A stretch of DNA of 64,000 bases. It comes from Erythrophleum ivorense (lineage: Eukaryota > Streptophyta > Magnoliopsida > Fabales > Fabaceae). The first letter of the stretch is position 1; the number at the start of each line of letters is the position of its first letter. Under the pieces are notes generated by a model that saw only the letters and a program-made list of their open reading frames with translations, searched no databases and was not told where the DNA came from. The stretch covers positions 2,170,001-2,234,000 of the forward strand of contig JAIUCV010000083.1 of assembly GCA_026724425.1 (NCBI GenBank), read 5' to 3'. A program made the position numbers and the translations under genes. Positions 30,638 to 40,000 of the stretch are shown one piece after another.

Positions 30638-31458
30638 TGAAACAACCAGTCTTTTTTTATAATAATTAAATCAACACTAACGGAAGTCTTAAAACCAATA
30701 AATAAGTAATAATCAAATCAACAATATTCAGCAGAAGCAAATAAATTGATTTAATAAATATAACAACTTAACAGTTCAACAAAACAATAAACCCTATCAT
30801 TCTCTTCTTCGACCTTGATTCCGCGATCACACTTTTCTTTTACCTGCATCACATTACGAAAGAGATGCATAAGTATTTCATAAATACTTAGTGAGGCAAT
30901 CACCCCGCCTACTGGCCAATTACGCAATTTTCAGATATTTAAACAATATTAATAATTACCACAATTATTAAAATCAACTCCTCATAATTATTAAATAATT
31001 TTCACAATTAAATAATAGTTTTTAACACTTACATAATTTCCATAGTTATTTTTAAACCACTCTAATTAATTAATTATCCGCTAATCAATTAATTATCAAA
31101 TTAAATCAATTAATTCCAATTAAACCGATTAAACCAGATTAACCATTAATTAATTCGATTAAAATCAATTCGCCAGATAACCGGATTAAACCGGACCAGT
31201 GTCGACCGACACAAGCTTTGTGTCGCTCGACACCGATCTGACAGATCGATACCCAATTCGATTTTCAACACAGAAACACCAAAAACACGAAAACATCACA
31301 ATCAACTCAATCAAAGACACTAATAACCCATAAACCATCACAAAAATCATCACAACTCAACCATCAATCAATCCACTTTCACAAGTCTCCCTATTTGCGA
31401 GCCTACGGTCATGCACTCATCTCGACAAATGATTGAAAGGGGAAAAACGAGATGTGAT
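30638..31458 (-). repeat. Inner part of E1 5' LTR (first copy)
   Basis: On the minus strand the LTR ends ..GGTTGTTTCA (complement 30638-30647). A hairpin TAAGTATTT-cat-AAATACTTA is at 30870-30890, and dyads GTGTCG-ac-CGACAC and GTGTCG-ct-CGACAC at 31199 and 31220. It is interrupted at 31458 after GTGAT by E2. Confidence 0.88.
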
Positions 31459-32828
31459 TGTAACATCCGTGAACCAGAAAGTTGTTTTGGAAGTGGTGTT
31501 GGACGATGCTAGGGGTTCGGGAGTAGTTGGCACATGCTCTTAGAGGTGTGAATTGAGGATTGGCTGTGCATGTTCTTGTTTGATTGTTGTGCAGTCGGTC
31601 TAAGGTTCAAGCATCGCGAAGAAAGTGTGTCAAATTCTTCTGAACGACTAGTATCGATCGACACCCTTCGGGTGTCGATCGACACCGGTTATCGGGTTTG
31701 ATTTCCGGTTTAAGTCGATCGATTTGCAATTGAAGTTGGTTTGGTCGATTGGTGTCGACCGACACCAAGGGAGGGTGTCGATCGACACCGGTTATTGAGA
31801 AATCGACCGGTTTGATTCAAGTCGGCTGGTTTTGTCCGGTTTGGGCGAGGGAAGCCCTAGTCTCGCGAATAAAAGTGTGGTGGCCGCGAGAAAAGTCACT
31901 TTTTCGAGACAGAGACTTATCAGAGGCGATTTTTGGAGTTTTGTGAAGTTTAGAGGTTGAATCAGAGGCTTTGGGTTGTTGTTCTTCTCCTTTCCTTCCT
32001 TTCAATCCGTTTTCAAGGTGAGTGAGTGACTGTAGGTCCGTTAAGCGTTAGAGATTGTGTGATTTCGGATTTATGATGTGTTCTTGAGATTGTTTATGCT
32101 GGATTTCGTGTTTTGATAGTATTGGGGCGTTGAAAACCTCTAGATTCTGTGTTTTTGCGATTTACTATGCGATTTTTGTAGCTTCTGGTTTCTGGGCGTC
32201 GAGCCGGTGTCGAGCGACACTCGATGAGTGTCGATCGACACTCGGGAGGCTGGCGTCGATCGACACCATAGAGGTGTCGGTCGACACCAACCTGGGTGTC
32301 AGGAAACGTGGGTGTTTCCTGACAGGGATGGTTTATACTGTTGATTAATGTTGAGCATTGTTATTGTTGTTGATTATGGTGATGTTTGTCTATTGTTTGA
32401 CGTAATTGGCCTGTAGGCAGGATGATCCACTCACTAAGTATTTATGATAATACTTACGCATCTCTTTCGTAATGTGATGCAGGTAACAGCAATGTTCTTC
32501 CGCGGAAAGAGACCGAGAGAAGAGGATGATGAGATTAGGAATTTGATTCTGGCTTTGTTGTTATGGTTGACCAGAAATTCATGAGTTTAGGGTGTTAGAC
32601 TTTATTTTAATAATGTAGCAAACCGGTTTAGGTTGCTTATTGGTTATTGGTTTTATTGGTTTTATTTCTTTATTGGTTATTGTTGAACGGTTATTCATGA
32701 TTTAATAATATTATTGTTTTCTTCCGCATTGTGTTGTTGAATTAGCTGTTGAGGATTAATATTTATGGGAATATTAATCTGGGCTAATTAATAAAAAAAA
32801 AAAAAAAAAATTAAGTTTGGTTGTTTCA
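31459..32828 (+). repeat. Left LTR of E2
   Basis: TGTAACATCCGTGAACC to GGTTGTTTCA. Carries at least seven copies of a TGTCG-NN-CGACA dyad, a TATA-like GAATAAAAGTG near 31867, a leader intron (32018-32482) and a hairpin at 32435-32456. A run of about 18 A lies near the end. Confidence 0.93.
32018..32482 (+). other. Predicted leader intron inside the E2 LTR
   Basis: Donor CAAG|GTGAGT at 32018 and acceptor GTGATGCAG at 32482. The same arrangement exists in both E3 LTRs and in E1. A hairpin with arms TAAGTATT/AATACTTA (32435-32456) lies 26 bp before the acceptor. Splicing would remove four dyads from the 5' leader. Confidence 0.55.
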
Positions 32829-32831
32829 TTT

Positions 32832-32843
32832 TGGTATCAGAGC
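32832..32843 (+). other. Primer-binding site of E2
   Basis: TGGTATCAGAGC three bases after the LTR, initiator tRNA-Met type. Confidence 0.88.
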
Positions 32844-33048
32844 AAATACGGTTTTAGGACTGTTAGTGTTGAGTGGATTGGACTATGTGTTTAATTGATT
32901 ATGTGAGTTAGTCAGTTAGTGGTCTAGTCTCATCCTCTCGGTCTTCCAGTTTTCCGCGGGTAAGTGAGTTGGATAATTGGTGTGTTTTGGTTTTGTGTCT
33001 GTGTTTTGACCTTTGCTCTTTTTCTGTACTTGGTGGTAGTGCAGAGAG

Positions 33049-34469
33049 ATGGACGCAGGTCGTGGTCGTGGCCGTGGTCGTGGTCGCGGTGCAGCCCGTG
33101 GGGGCAGAGGAGCTGGTCGCGGTGGGCGAGCAGCGGGTCGTGGAGGTCGGGGTGCTGGTCGTGGAGTGCCAGAGGCTGAGGTTTCCGTAGAGAGTGCAGC
33201 GCCTAGTGTGGCGGCAGCGTCGGTGACACAGTCGGTTTCGTTGGCCGGTGGGGCTAACTCAGGTGCCAGTGGTGGCGCAGGAGCTGGAGCGGTTCCCGGC
33301 GGGGGGCGCTGCTTTAGCTCAGGGAGAGTTGATTGTGGGGCTACTAACGCAGTTGTTGGCACGTCTTCCTCAGGCAGTTCCACAGCAGGCTCCGGTTGCA
33401 CCTCCAGCAGCCGGGGCACAGGTTGGTGCCGGGGCACATGTTGGTGCCGGTTTTGTTGAGCAGCAGGAGGCTGCGGTGCAGCAGGGTGTTGCAGTTGGGG
33501 TTTCTCCTTATCGTGAGATGATGAGGGAGATGCAGAGGATTGGCACGCCTACGTTTGAGGGCGGTGTTACTCCAGAGCAGGCTGACGAGTGGCGTCAGAG
33601 GTTAGAGAGGAACTTCGATTCTGTTCGTTGTCCGGCACAGTTTCAGGTTGAGCTGGCGGTGCACTACCTTGGAGGTGATGCACATTTGTGGTGGAGGTCT
33701 GTTAGGACCAGGAGAGAGGTTTGGACTTGGGTTGACTTCGTCGAGGAGTTCAACCACAAGTTTTTCCCTCAGGAGGCTCGTGACAGGCTGCAGTTGAGAT
33801 TCTTAGACTTGACGCAGGGTGAGAGGTCTGTCCGGGATTATGATGCAGAGTTTTGCAGATTATTGGTGCATTCTGGTGGTGAGCTGGTTAGTGAGCGAGC
33901 ATTGACGTCGCGGTTTCTTCAGGGACTTCGGAGGAACATCAGGACGCAGTGCAGAGGTGGTATGTACCACACTAGAGCGGGTTTAGTGGAGTTGGCAGCG
34001 TCCATTGAGGAGGACTTGCGTGAGCCGGTGAGTACGGCGGTTGTTCCAGTTGCAGTTGTTCCTGCTACCCATCCTCGGGGCCAGCAGCAGCATCAGCAGC
34101 GCAGAGGTCACAGTTCTGGTTACGGCAGGGGCAGTAGGCCTGCGCAGGGCCAGAAGAGGAGAGCAGACGAGATATCTGCTAGTAGCCCGAGTACGGGTGG
34201 GTGTTTTGGTTGTGGGAGTCTGGATCACAGAGTGGCGACTTGCCCCAAGAGGGCGGGATCCAGAGAGTCGACAGTGTGCTACTACTACAGGGAGCCGGGG
34301 CATATCAAGACAATGTGTCCCAAGTTGCAGCAGAGAGCAGTGGCAGCGGCGATTCAGCCGTTGGCTATTCAGTCAGCAGCGCAGGTTGCGGCGTTGCAGT
34401 CAGGTGGTGCGCCGAGAGTGTATACTTCGGCAGAGGTGGGCCAGACCAGTCAGTCAGGCCAGATCACAG
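33049..34469 (+). pseudogene. E2 gag, one frameshift
   Basis: Starts MDAGRGRGRGRGRGAARGG, an RG-rich leader. A run of six G at 33301-33306 has one G too many compared with E3, throwing the frame. The rest reads on in the +1 frame: TPTFEGGVTPEQADEWRQRL, VHYLGGDAHLWWRSVRTRR, VDFVEEFNHKFFPQEARDR, then two zinc knuckles, CFGCGSLDHRVATC and CYYYREPGHIKTMC. In the second, Tyr replaces the second Cys. The gag forms the element's particle. Because the shift is in a homopolymer, a sequencing error is possible. Confidence 0.88.
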
Positions 34470-34583
34470 GTAAAATCTTGACTCAGACTTTTAAATTCTT
34501 AAGGTAGAATTGTTGGTGTTGTCTGTTTCTGTTATTGTACTGTGATAGAGTTAGAGGTTCTCAACACTTGTGGAATTGTGTAG
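34470..34583 (+). other. 114-nt GT-AG segment between gag and protease of E2
   Basis: Begins CAG|GTAAAA and ends ATTGTGTAG|GGACC. Its length is a multiple of three, and precise removal would join ..QITG to TLLVGG, the form usual in related elements. Left in place it adds 12 residues and then a TAG at 34505. E3 has an equally long segment at the same place. Confidence 0.6.
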
Positions 34584-34933
34584 GGACCTTGTTAGTTGGC
34601 GGTTTTGAGTCTCACGTGTTGTTTGACTCGGGAGCATCTAATTGCTTCATAACTCCGGAGAGAGCTGAGGGTAGTGGTATTCGGAGTAGCGATGGCGAGG
34701 CTTCAGGCTTTGTCAAGGTGGCTGGTGGTGGTTATTTGGCTACTTCGGGCAGAGCTAGAGCAGTTGACGTGCAGATTGCAGGGCAGTCTATGCCAGCAGA
34801 TTTAGTCATCAGTCCGCTGGAACTGTATGACGTAATTTTGGGGATGGACTGGTTATCTCTATACCGAGTTCATCTGGATTGCTCCAGAGGTAGAGTGGTG
34901 TTTGAGCAGGATGCAGGGAAGTTGGTTTATTAG
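34584..34933 (+). pseudogene. E2 aspartic protease
   Basis: Retropepsin domain with HVLFDSGASNCFITPERAEG (DSG active site) and LVISPLELYDVILGMDWL. It processes the polyprotein. In the same frame as gag and RT. It ends at TAG 34931-34933; E3 has CAG at the same codon, so this is a nonsense mutation between protease and RT. Confidence 0.88.
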
Positions 34934-34936
34934 GGC

Positions 34937-37900
34937 GTGAGACCGACTTCGGGGAGTATAGTAATTTCAACTATTCAGGCAGAGCAGTTGTTAGAGCGGG
35001 GCTGCGAAGCCTATTTGGCGACGATCACTATGACAGAGTCCAGTGGTGAGGTGAGTCTGCAGGATATTCAGGTTGTCCAGGATTTCGAGGATGTATTTCG
35101 GTCGCTGAAGGGATTGCCACCATCTCGGTCAGATCCTTTCACGATTGATTTAGAGCCCGGGACAGCTCCGATATCGAAGACACCTTACAGGATGGCTCCA
35201 GCAGAGATGGCAGAGCTGAAGAAGCAGCTAGAGGACCTTTTGAGTAAAGGGTTCATCAGACCTAGTGTGTCGCCTTGGGGAGCGCCAGTGTTGTTTGTGA
35301 AGAAGAAGGATGGCAGTTTCCGGTTGTGCATCGATTACCGGGGACTTAACCGAGTCACAGTGAAGAACAGGTACCCACTTCCGAGGATCGATGAGTTGTT
35401 GGATCAGTTGAGAGGGGCTACTTGGTTCTCCAAGATTGATTTGGCATCGGGTTATCATCAGATTCCGATAGATGAGGCAGATGTCCGGAAGACAGCTTTT
35501 CGGACGAGGTATGGGCATTTCGAGTTTGTGGTCATGCCTTTTGGCTTGACTAATGCGCCGGCAGCATTTATGAGGTTGATGAACGACGTGTTCAGGGAGT
35601 TTTTGGACGTGTTTGTCATTATTTTCATTGATGACATTTTGGTGTATTCGAGGAGTCCAGAGGAGCATGCGACTCATTTGAGGCTTGTTTTGGAGAAGCT
35701 TCGAGAGCAGAAGCTGTTTGCTAAGTTGAGCAAGTTCAGCTTTTGGCAGAGGGAGATGGGTTTTCTTAGCCATATTGTTTATGCAGAGGGAGTTTCTGTG
35801 GATCCGGCTAAGATTGAGGCTATCAGGGATTGGCCTAGACCGAGTAGTGCTACCGAGATCAGGAGATTTCTGGGTTTAGCAGGCTACTACAGGAGGTTCG
35901 TCAAGGGGTTTGCGAGTATGTCTCAGCCGATGACGAGGTTGACTGGCAAGGATGTGCCGTTTGTGTGGTCGCCGGAGTGCGAGGAGAGCTTTGGGAAGCT
36001 CAAGGAGATGTTGACTAGTACACCTGTTTTGGCATTACCCGACCCGGGGAAGCCATATGTTGTGTACACAGATGCTTCAGGTGTTGGACTTGGTTGTGTT
36101 TTGATGCAGGAGGGCAGAGTGATTGCCTATGCATCGAGGCAGTTGCAGGGCAGTGAGCGCAACCGTCCTACACATGATCTTGAGTTGGGAGCAGTGGTTT
36201 TTGCACTCAAGATTTGGAGGTCTTATCTTTATGGTGGTAGAGTGCAGATCTTTACAGATCACAAGAGTCTACAGCATATTTTCACTCAGCCTTTGCTGAA
36301 TGCGAGACAGACGCGTTGGGTGGAGTTTCTGGCAGACTATGACCTGGATATTGTTTATCATCCAGGCAAGGCCAATTTGGTGGCAGATGCTTTGAGTCGA
36401 CGGAGGGTTGATTCAGATAGAGAGCGTGGTGTTGAGTCTTTGGTCAGCGAGATTAGTACATTGCGTCTTTGTGCTATTTTAGATAAGCCTTTGGGTTTAG
36501 AGGCAGCTGATCAGGCAGATTTACTCAGTAGGATCAGGGTGGCGCAGCAGAGTGATCAGGGTTTGATTGATGCTTCGCAGGCGGTTGGTTCTGAGTATCA
36601 GGTCTCTTCGAATGGAACTATTTTGGTTCGTGGGCGAGTTTGTGTGCCTAAGGATGAGGAGTTGAGGCATGAGGTTTTGAGAGAGGCTCATTCGAGCAAG
36701 TTTTCGATTCATCCGGGTGCTACCAAGATGTACCGTGACCTCAAACGGTATTATCATTGGGTTGGGATGAAGAGAGATGTGGCAGATTGGGTTGCGAGGT
36801 GCAACACTTGTTCTTTGGTCAAGGCAGAGCATCAGGTGCCTAGTGGTCTTCTGCAGAGTTTACCCATTCCAGAGTGGAAGTGGGATATGATCACTATGGA
36901 TTTTGTTGTGGGATTACCTATCTCACGGACTTTTGATGCGATTTGGGTCATTGTGGATCGCTTGACCACGTCAGCACATTTCTTGGCTATCAAGAAGGCA
37001 GATGGAGCGGCTGTCTTGGCTAGGAAGTTTGTGCGAGAGATTGTGAGGCTGCATGGAGTGCCAGCCAGTATCGTGTCGGATAGAGATCCGAGGTTTGCTT
37101 CAGAGTTTTGGAGGGCATTTCAGACTGAGATGGGCACTAAGGTGCATATGAGTACAGCGTATCATCCGCAGACAGATGGGCAGTCAGAGAGGACTATTCA
37201 GACTTTGGAGGATCTGCTTAGGATGTGTGTACTGGATTGGGGTGGTCATTGGGCTGATCATCTGTGTTTGACAGAGTTTGCCTATAACAACAGTTTTCAG
37301 TCTAGTATCGGTATGGCTCCTTATGAGGCTTTGTATGGGAGGCCATGCAGGACACCCTTATGCTGGACCCAAGTGGGGGAGCGCAGCATGTTTGGGGCTA
37401 GTTTTGTTCAGGAGACGACGGAGAAGATTCGTGTCTTGAGGCTGAACATGAAGGAGGCTCAGGATAGACAGAGGAGTTATGCAGATAGACGGCGACGTGA
37501 GCTTGAGTTTCAGGTGGGAGATAGAGTTTATCTCAAGATGGCTATGTTGAGGGGCCCTAACAGGTCCATAGCAGAGAACAAGCTCAGTCCGCGATTTATG
37601 GGTCCGTTTCCAGTGGTGGAACGAGTTGGGCCAGTGGCTTATCGGTTGGAGTTGCCACCGATTATGAGCGCCTTTCACAAGGTGTTTCATGTTTCTATGT
37701 TGAGGAGGTGTTTGCGTCCTTCAGAGGAGGTTGTGGTTGAGATTCCAGAGGATCTCCAGCCAGATATGACAGTTCCGGCAGTTCCTGTGAGGATTCTTGA
37801 GAGGAGAGTCAAGGTTCTGCGGAACAAGAGGGTGCCATTGTTGAGAGTCTTGTGGGACTGTAGTGGCACAGAGGAGCAGACTTGGGAGCCAGAGGCAAAG

Positions 37901-37948
37901 ATGAAGCTGAAGTTCCGAAAGTGGTTCGACAAGCAGGCTGTGGAGTGA
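34937..37948 (+). pseudogene. E2 pol: RT, RNase H, integrase, chromodomain
   Basis: A 1,003-codon open stretch. RT (residues about 75-270): FRLCIDYRGLNRVTVKNRYP, FSKIDLASGYHQIPI, VIIFIDDILVYS (DD active site). RNase H (about 360-480): VVYTDASGVGLGCVLM, FTDHKSLQHIF. Integrase (about 570-850): zinc site HSSKFSIHP..CNTCSLVK, core DMITMDFVVGLP, VSDRDPRFAS, TDGQSERTIQTLEDLL giving D, D and E. Chromodomain at the end: VRILERRVKVLRNKR, LLRVLW, TWEPEAKMK. This order and the chromodomain place it in the Tekay/Del chromoviruses. No internal stop; the only block is the TAG just upstream. Confidence 0.93.
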
Positions 37949-38541
37949 TTCATCTTTGTGGTTCTAGTCTTGTTTTTGGTTTTGTTGTTGTTGGTTTTGG
38001 ACTTATTTATTTTCGTTTTGTTGTACGATATACATTTTTGGAGTTATATGAGATGGAGTTTTGCCTCATATTTTTGGTTATGGTTTGGATGTTACAAGTT
38101 TCTTTGGCTGGTGTGGTCATTGGAAGTTTTTAGTCATATGTTGGTACGCGTTTCAGATTTTATTACTCGTTTTGTCTAGAGGCGGTGGGCCTTGTAGACG
38201 GTGGTTCTATTTGGGATGAGACGTTAGGTGCCCAACGGACTTATATTGGGGGTCGCTACCTCGATATGGGTTGTTTGAGTGACAGTGGGTCACGTTTTGG
38301 TTGTGGCTTCGGGTCACGTTTTGGTTGTGGCTTCGGGTCACGTTTTGGTTTGGTGGCAGTGGTCACATTTTGGTACTGGACCGTGAGTCGCAGTACGGAT
38401 GTCATGACTGCGGTTATGGCATTGAGAGCAATAATATCTTGGAAACATGCGTATAACATAGGACAAAAATTTGAGTTCTGAGGTCTTGGAGAGACGTTTG
38501 TGTTGGGATTCGAGGACGAATCCATTTTAGTGGGGGAGAAT
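37949..38541 (+). other. E2 3' untranslated region with 24-bp repeats
   Basis: Non-coding. GGGTCACGTTTTGGTTGTGG plus CTTC (24 bp) is repeated about 2.6 times at 38287-38349. Ends at the polypurine tract before the right LTR. Confidence 0.8.
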
Positions 38542-38745
38542 TGTAACATCCGTGAACCAGAAAGTTGTTTTGGAAGTGGTGTTGGACGATGCTAGGGGTT
38601 CGGGAGTAGTTGGCACATGCTCTTAGAGGTGTGAATTGAGGATTGGCTGTGCATGTTCTTGTTTGATTGTTGTGCAGTCGGTCTAAGGTTCAAGCATCGC
38701 GAAGAAAGTGTGTCAAATTCTTCTGAACGACTAGTATCGATCGAC
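38542..38745 (+). repeat. Right LTR of E2, truncated to 204 bp
   Basis: Appears identical to the first 204 bp of the left LTR. It ends within the dyad TATCGATCGAC, where E1 gag sequence begins. This is the junction of the tandem duplication. Confidence 0.93.
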
Positions 38746-39792
38746 CATGCTCCCACAGCCATAACAACCGCCCTTGCTGCTCTGGCACCTAACAGACATC
38801 TCATATGCTCTCCTCTTCTGGCCCTGCCGGAACAAGACCCAACACCCCTGCGCTACTGCTACTGCTGTTGGCCCCTCGGCTGGGTAGCAAGAGCAACTGC
38901 AGCTGGAACAGCTACTGAGCCCACATGCTCGCGAAGGTCCTCCTCTGCACTGAGTCATGATGCTCATCCGAAGTCCCTGTAGGAACCTCTGCAGCAGAGC
39001 CCGCTCACCCACCAACTCACTGCCGGTATGAACCACCAACCTTCCAAACTAGGCGTCGTACTCCCGCACTGACCTCTCACCCTGAGACAGTGCCAAAAAC
39101 CTCAACTGAAGTCTGTCTCGAGCCTCCTGAGGGAAAAACTTGGCGTTGAACTCCGCGAGGAAGTCGCCCCAAGTCCACACCGCCCTCCGAGTCTCCACAG
39201 ACCTCCACCACAAATGTGCATCTCCACCAAGAAAATGCACTGCCAGCTCCACCTGGTACTCCTCTGGACATCTGACCGAACGGAAGTTCCGCTCCCGTCT
39301 CTGTCGCCACTCATCAGACTCTTCAGGCCCAGCTCTACCATCAAAGTACGGCGTACCAATCCTCTGCATCTCCCACATCATCTCAAGATAAGGCGGATGC
39401 CCAACAACCGCAGCCCCATGCTGCCCAACAACTGCACCGCCATGCCACCCCACGAAACCGGCACCCTGTTGTGCCCCGGCCGCCGGAGGAACACCCGGAG
39501 CCTGCTCTGGAACCACTGGCGGAAGATGTGCCAACAGCTGACCTGGATCCGCAACTGCCCCAACTCCCGCGCCACCACCGGCACCCACACTGGCCTCACC
39601 CGCCACAGAATCTGACTGGGTCACCGACGCAGTCACCACACTAGGCACTGCACTCTCTCCAAAATCCGCCGGCAAACCACGACCACGACCCCGGCTTCCA
39701 CAGTCCGCAGCTCGACCACCACGGCCAACTGCTTTGCCCCCACGGGCTCCACCGAGCCCTCTCGCGCCACGACCTCTAGGACCTGCATCCAT
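38746..39792 (-). pseudogene. E1 gag (second copy), truncated
   Basis: Minus-strand gag starting MDAGPRGRGARGLGGARGGK, cut at the zinc-knuckle region (CYGCGSM) by the duplication junction. It carries the same TAG as the first copy (complement 39049-39051) and a handful of its own substitutions. Not functional. Confidence 0.88.
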
Positions 39793-40000
39793 CTCACTGC
39801 ACTACCGAAGAACAGTAGATGAGCAAGCTAGAAAATCCAACAAGCCACAAAACACAACACAAAACTTATCGCAGAATCACCAAAGGCCGAGAGGATGATA
39901 CTAGACTGATAACTGACTAAAACACACTAAATCAATTAAACACATAGTCCAGTTCACCCAATCTAACAGTCCTAAAACCGTATTCGCTCTGATACCAAAA

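Larger units (their letters stand above)
27118..31458 (-). mobile_element. Tekay-like Ty3/gypsy chromovirus E1 (first copy), decayed
   Basis: Reads right to left: part of its 5' LTR (31458-30638), primer-binding site (complement of TGGTATCAGAGC at 30625-30637), gag (30429-29119) and scattered protease, integrase and chromodomain remnants down to 27118. Its left (3') LTR is lost at the junction with the Athila-derived element. The 5' LTR is cut at 31458 by E2, and its missing outer part lies at 42179-42536, beyond the duplicated block. Gag has a stop (complement of 29686-29688), and pol has lost most of RT and RNase H. Confidence 0.85.
31459..38745 (+). mobile_element. Tekay-like Ty3/gypsy chromovirus E2
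   Basis: Full-length apart from its right LTR. It has a 1,370-bp left LTR, initiator-Met type primer-binding site, gag, a 114-nt GT-AG segment, protease, RT, RNase H, integrase, chromodomain, polypurine tract (AGTGGGGGAGAA, 38529-38540) and the first 204 bp of the right LTR. It lies inside the 5' LTR of E1 with target duplication GTGAT at 31454-31458; the matching GTGAT lies after the solo LTR at 42174-42178. It is disabled by one extra G in gag and a CAG-to-TAG change at 34931. The chromodomain directs integration to marked chromatin in this group. Confidence 0.92.

Noticed and set aside
31749..31946. Open frame of 65 codons in the E2 LTR, repeated at 41113-41310
   Set aside because: It recurs only because the LTR is present twice; it has no family resemblance and crosses the dyads and TATA-like region.
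38185..38481. 98-codon frame after E2 pol as an extra (env-like) gene
   Set aside because: It is made largely of the 24-bp repeats, has no counterpart frame in E3, and lies in the expected 3' untranslated region.
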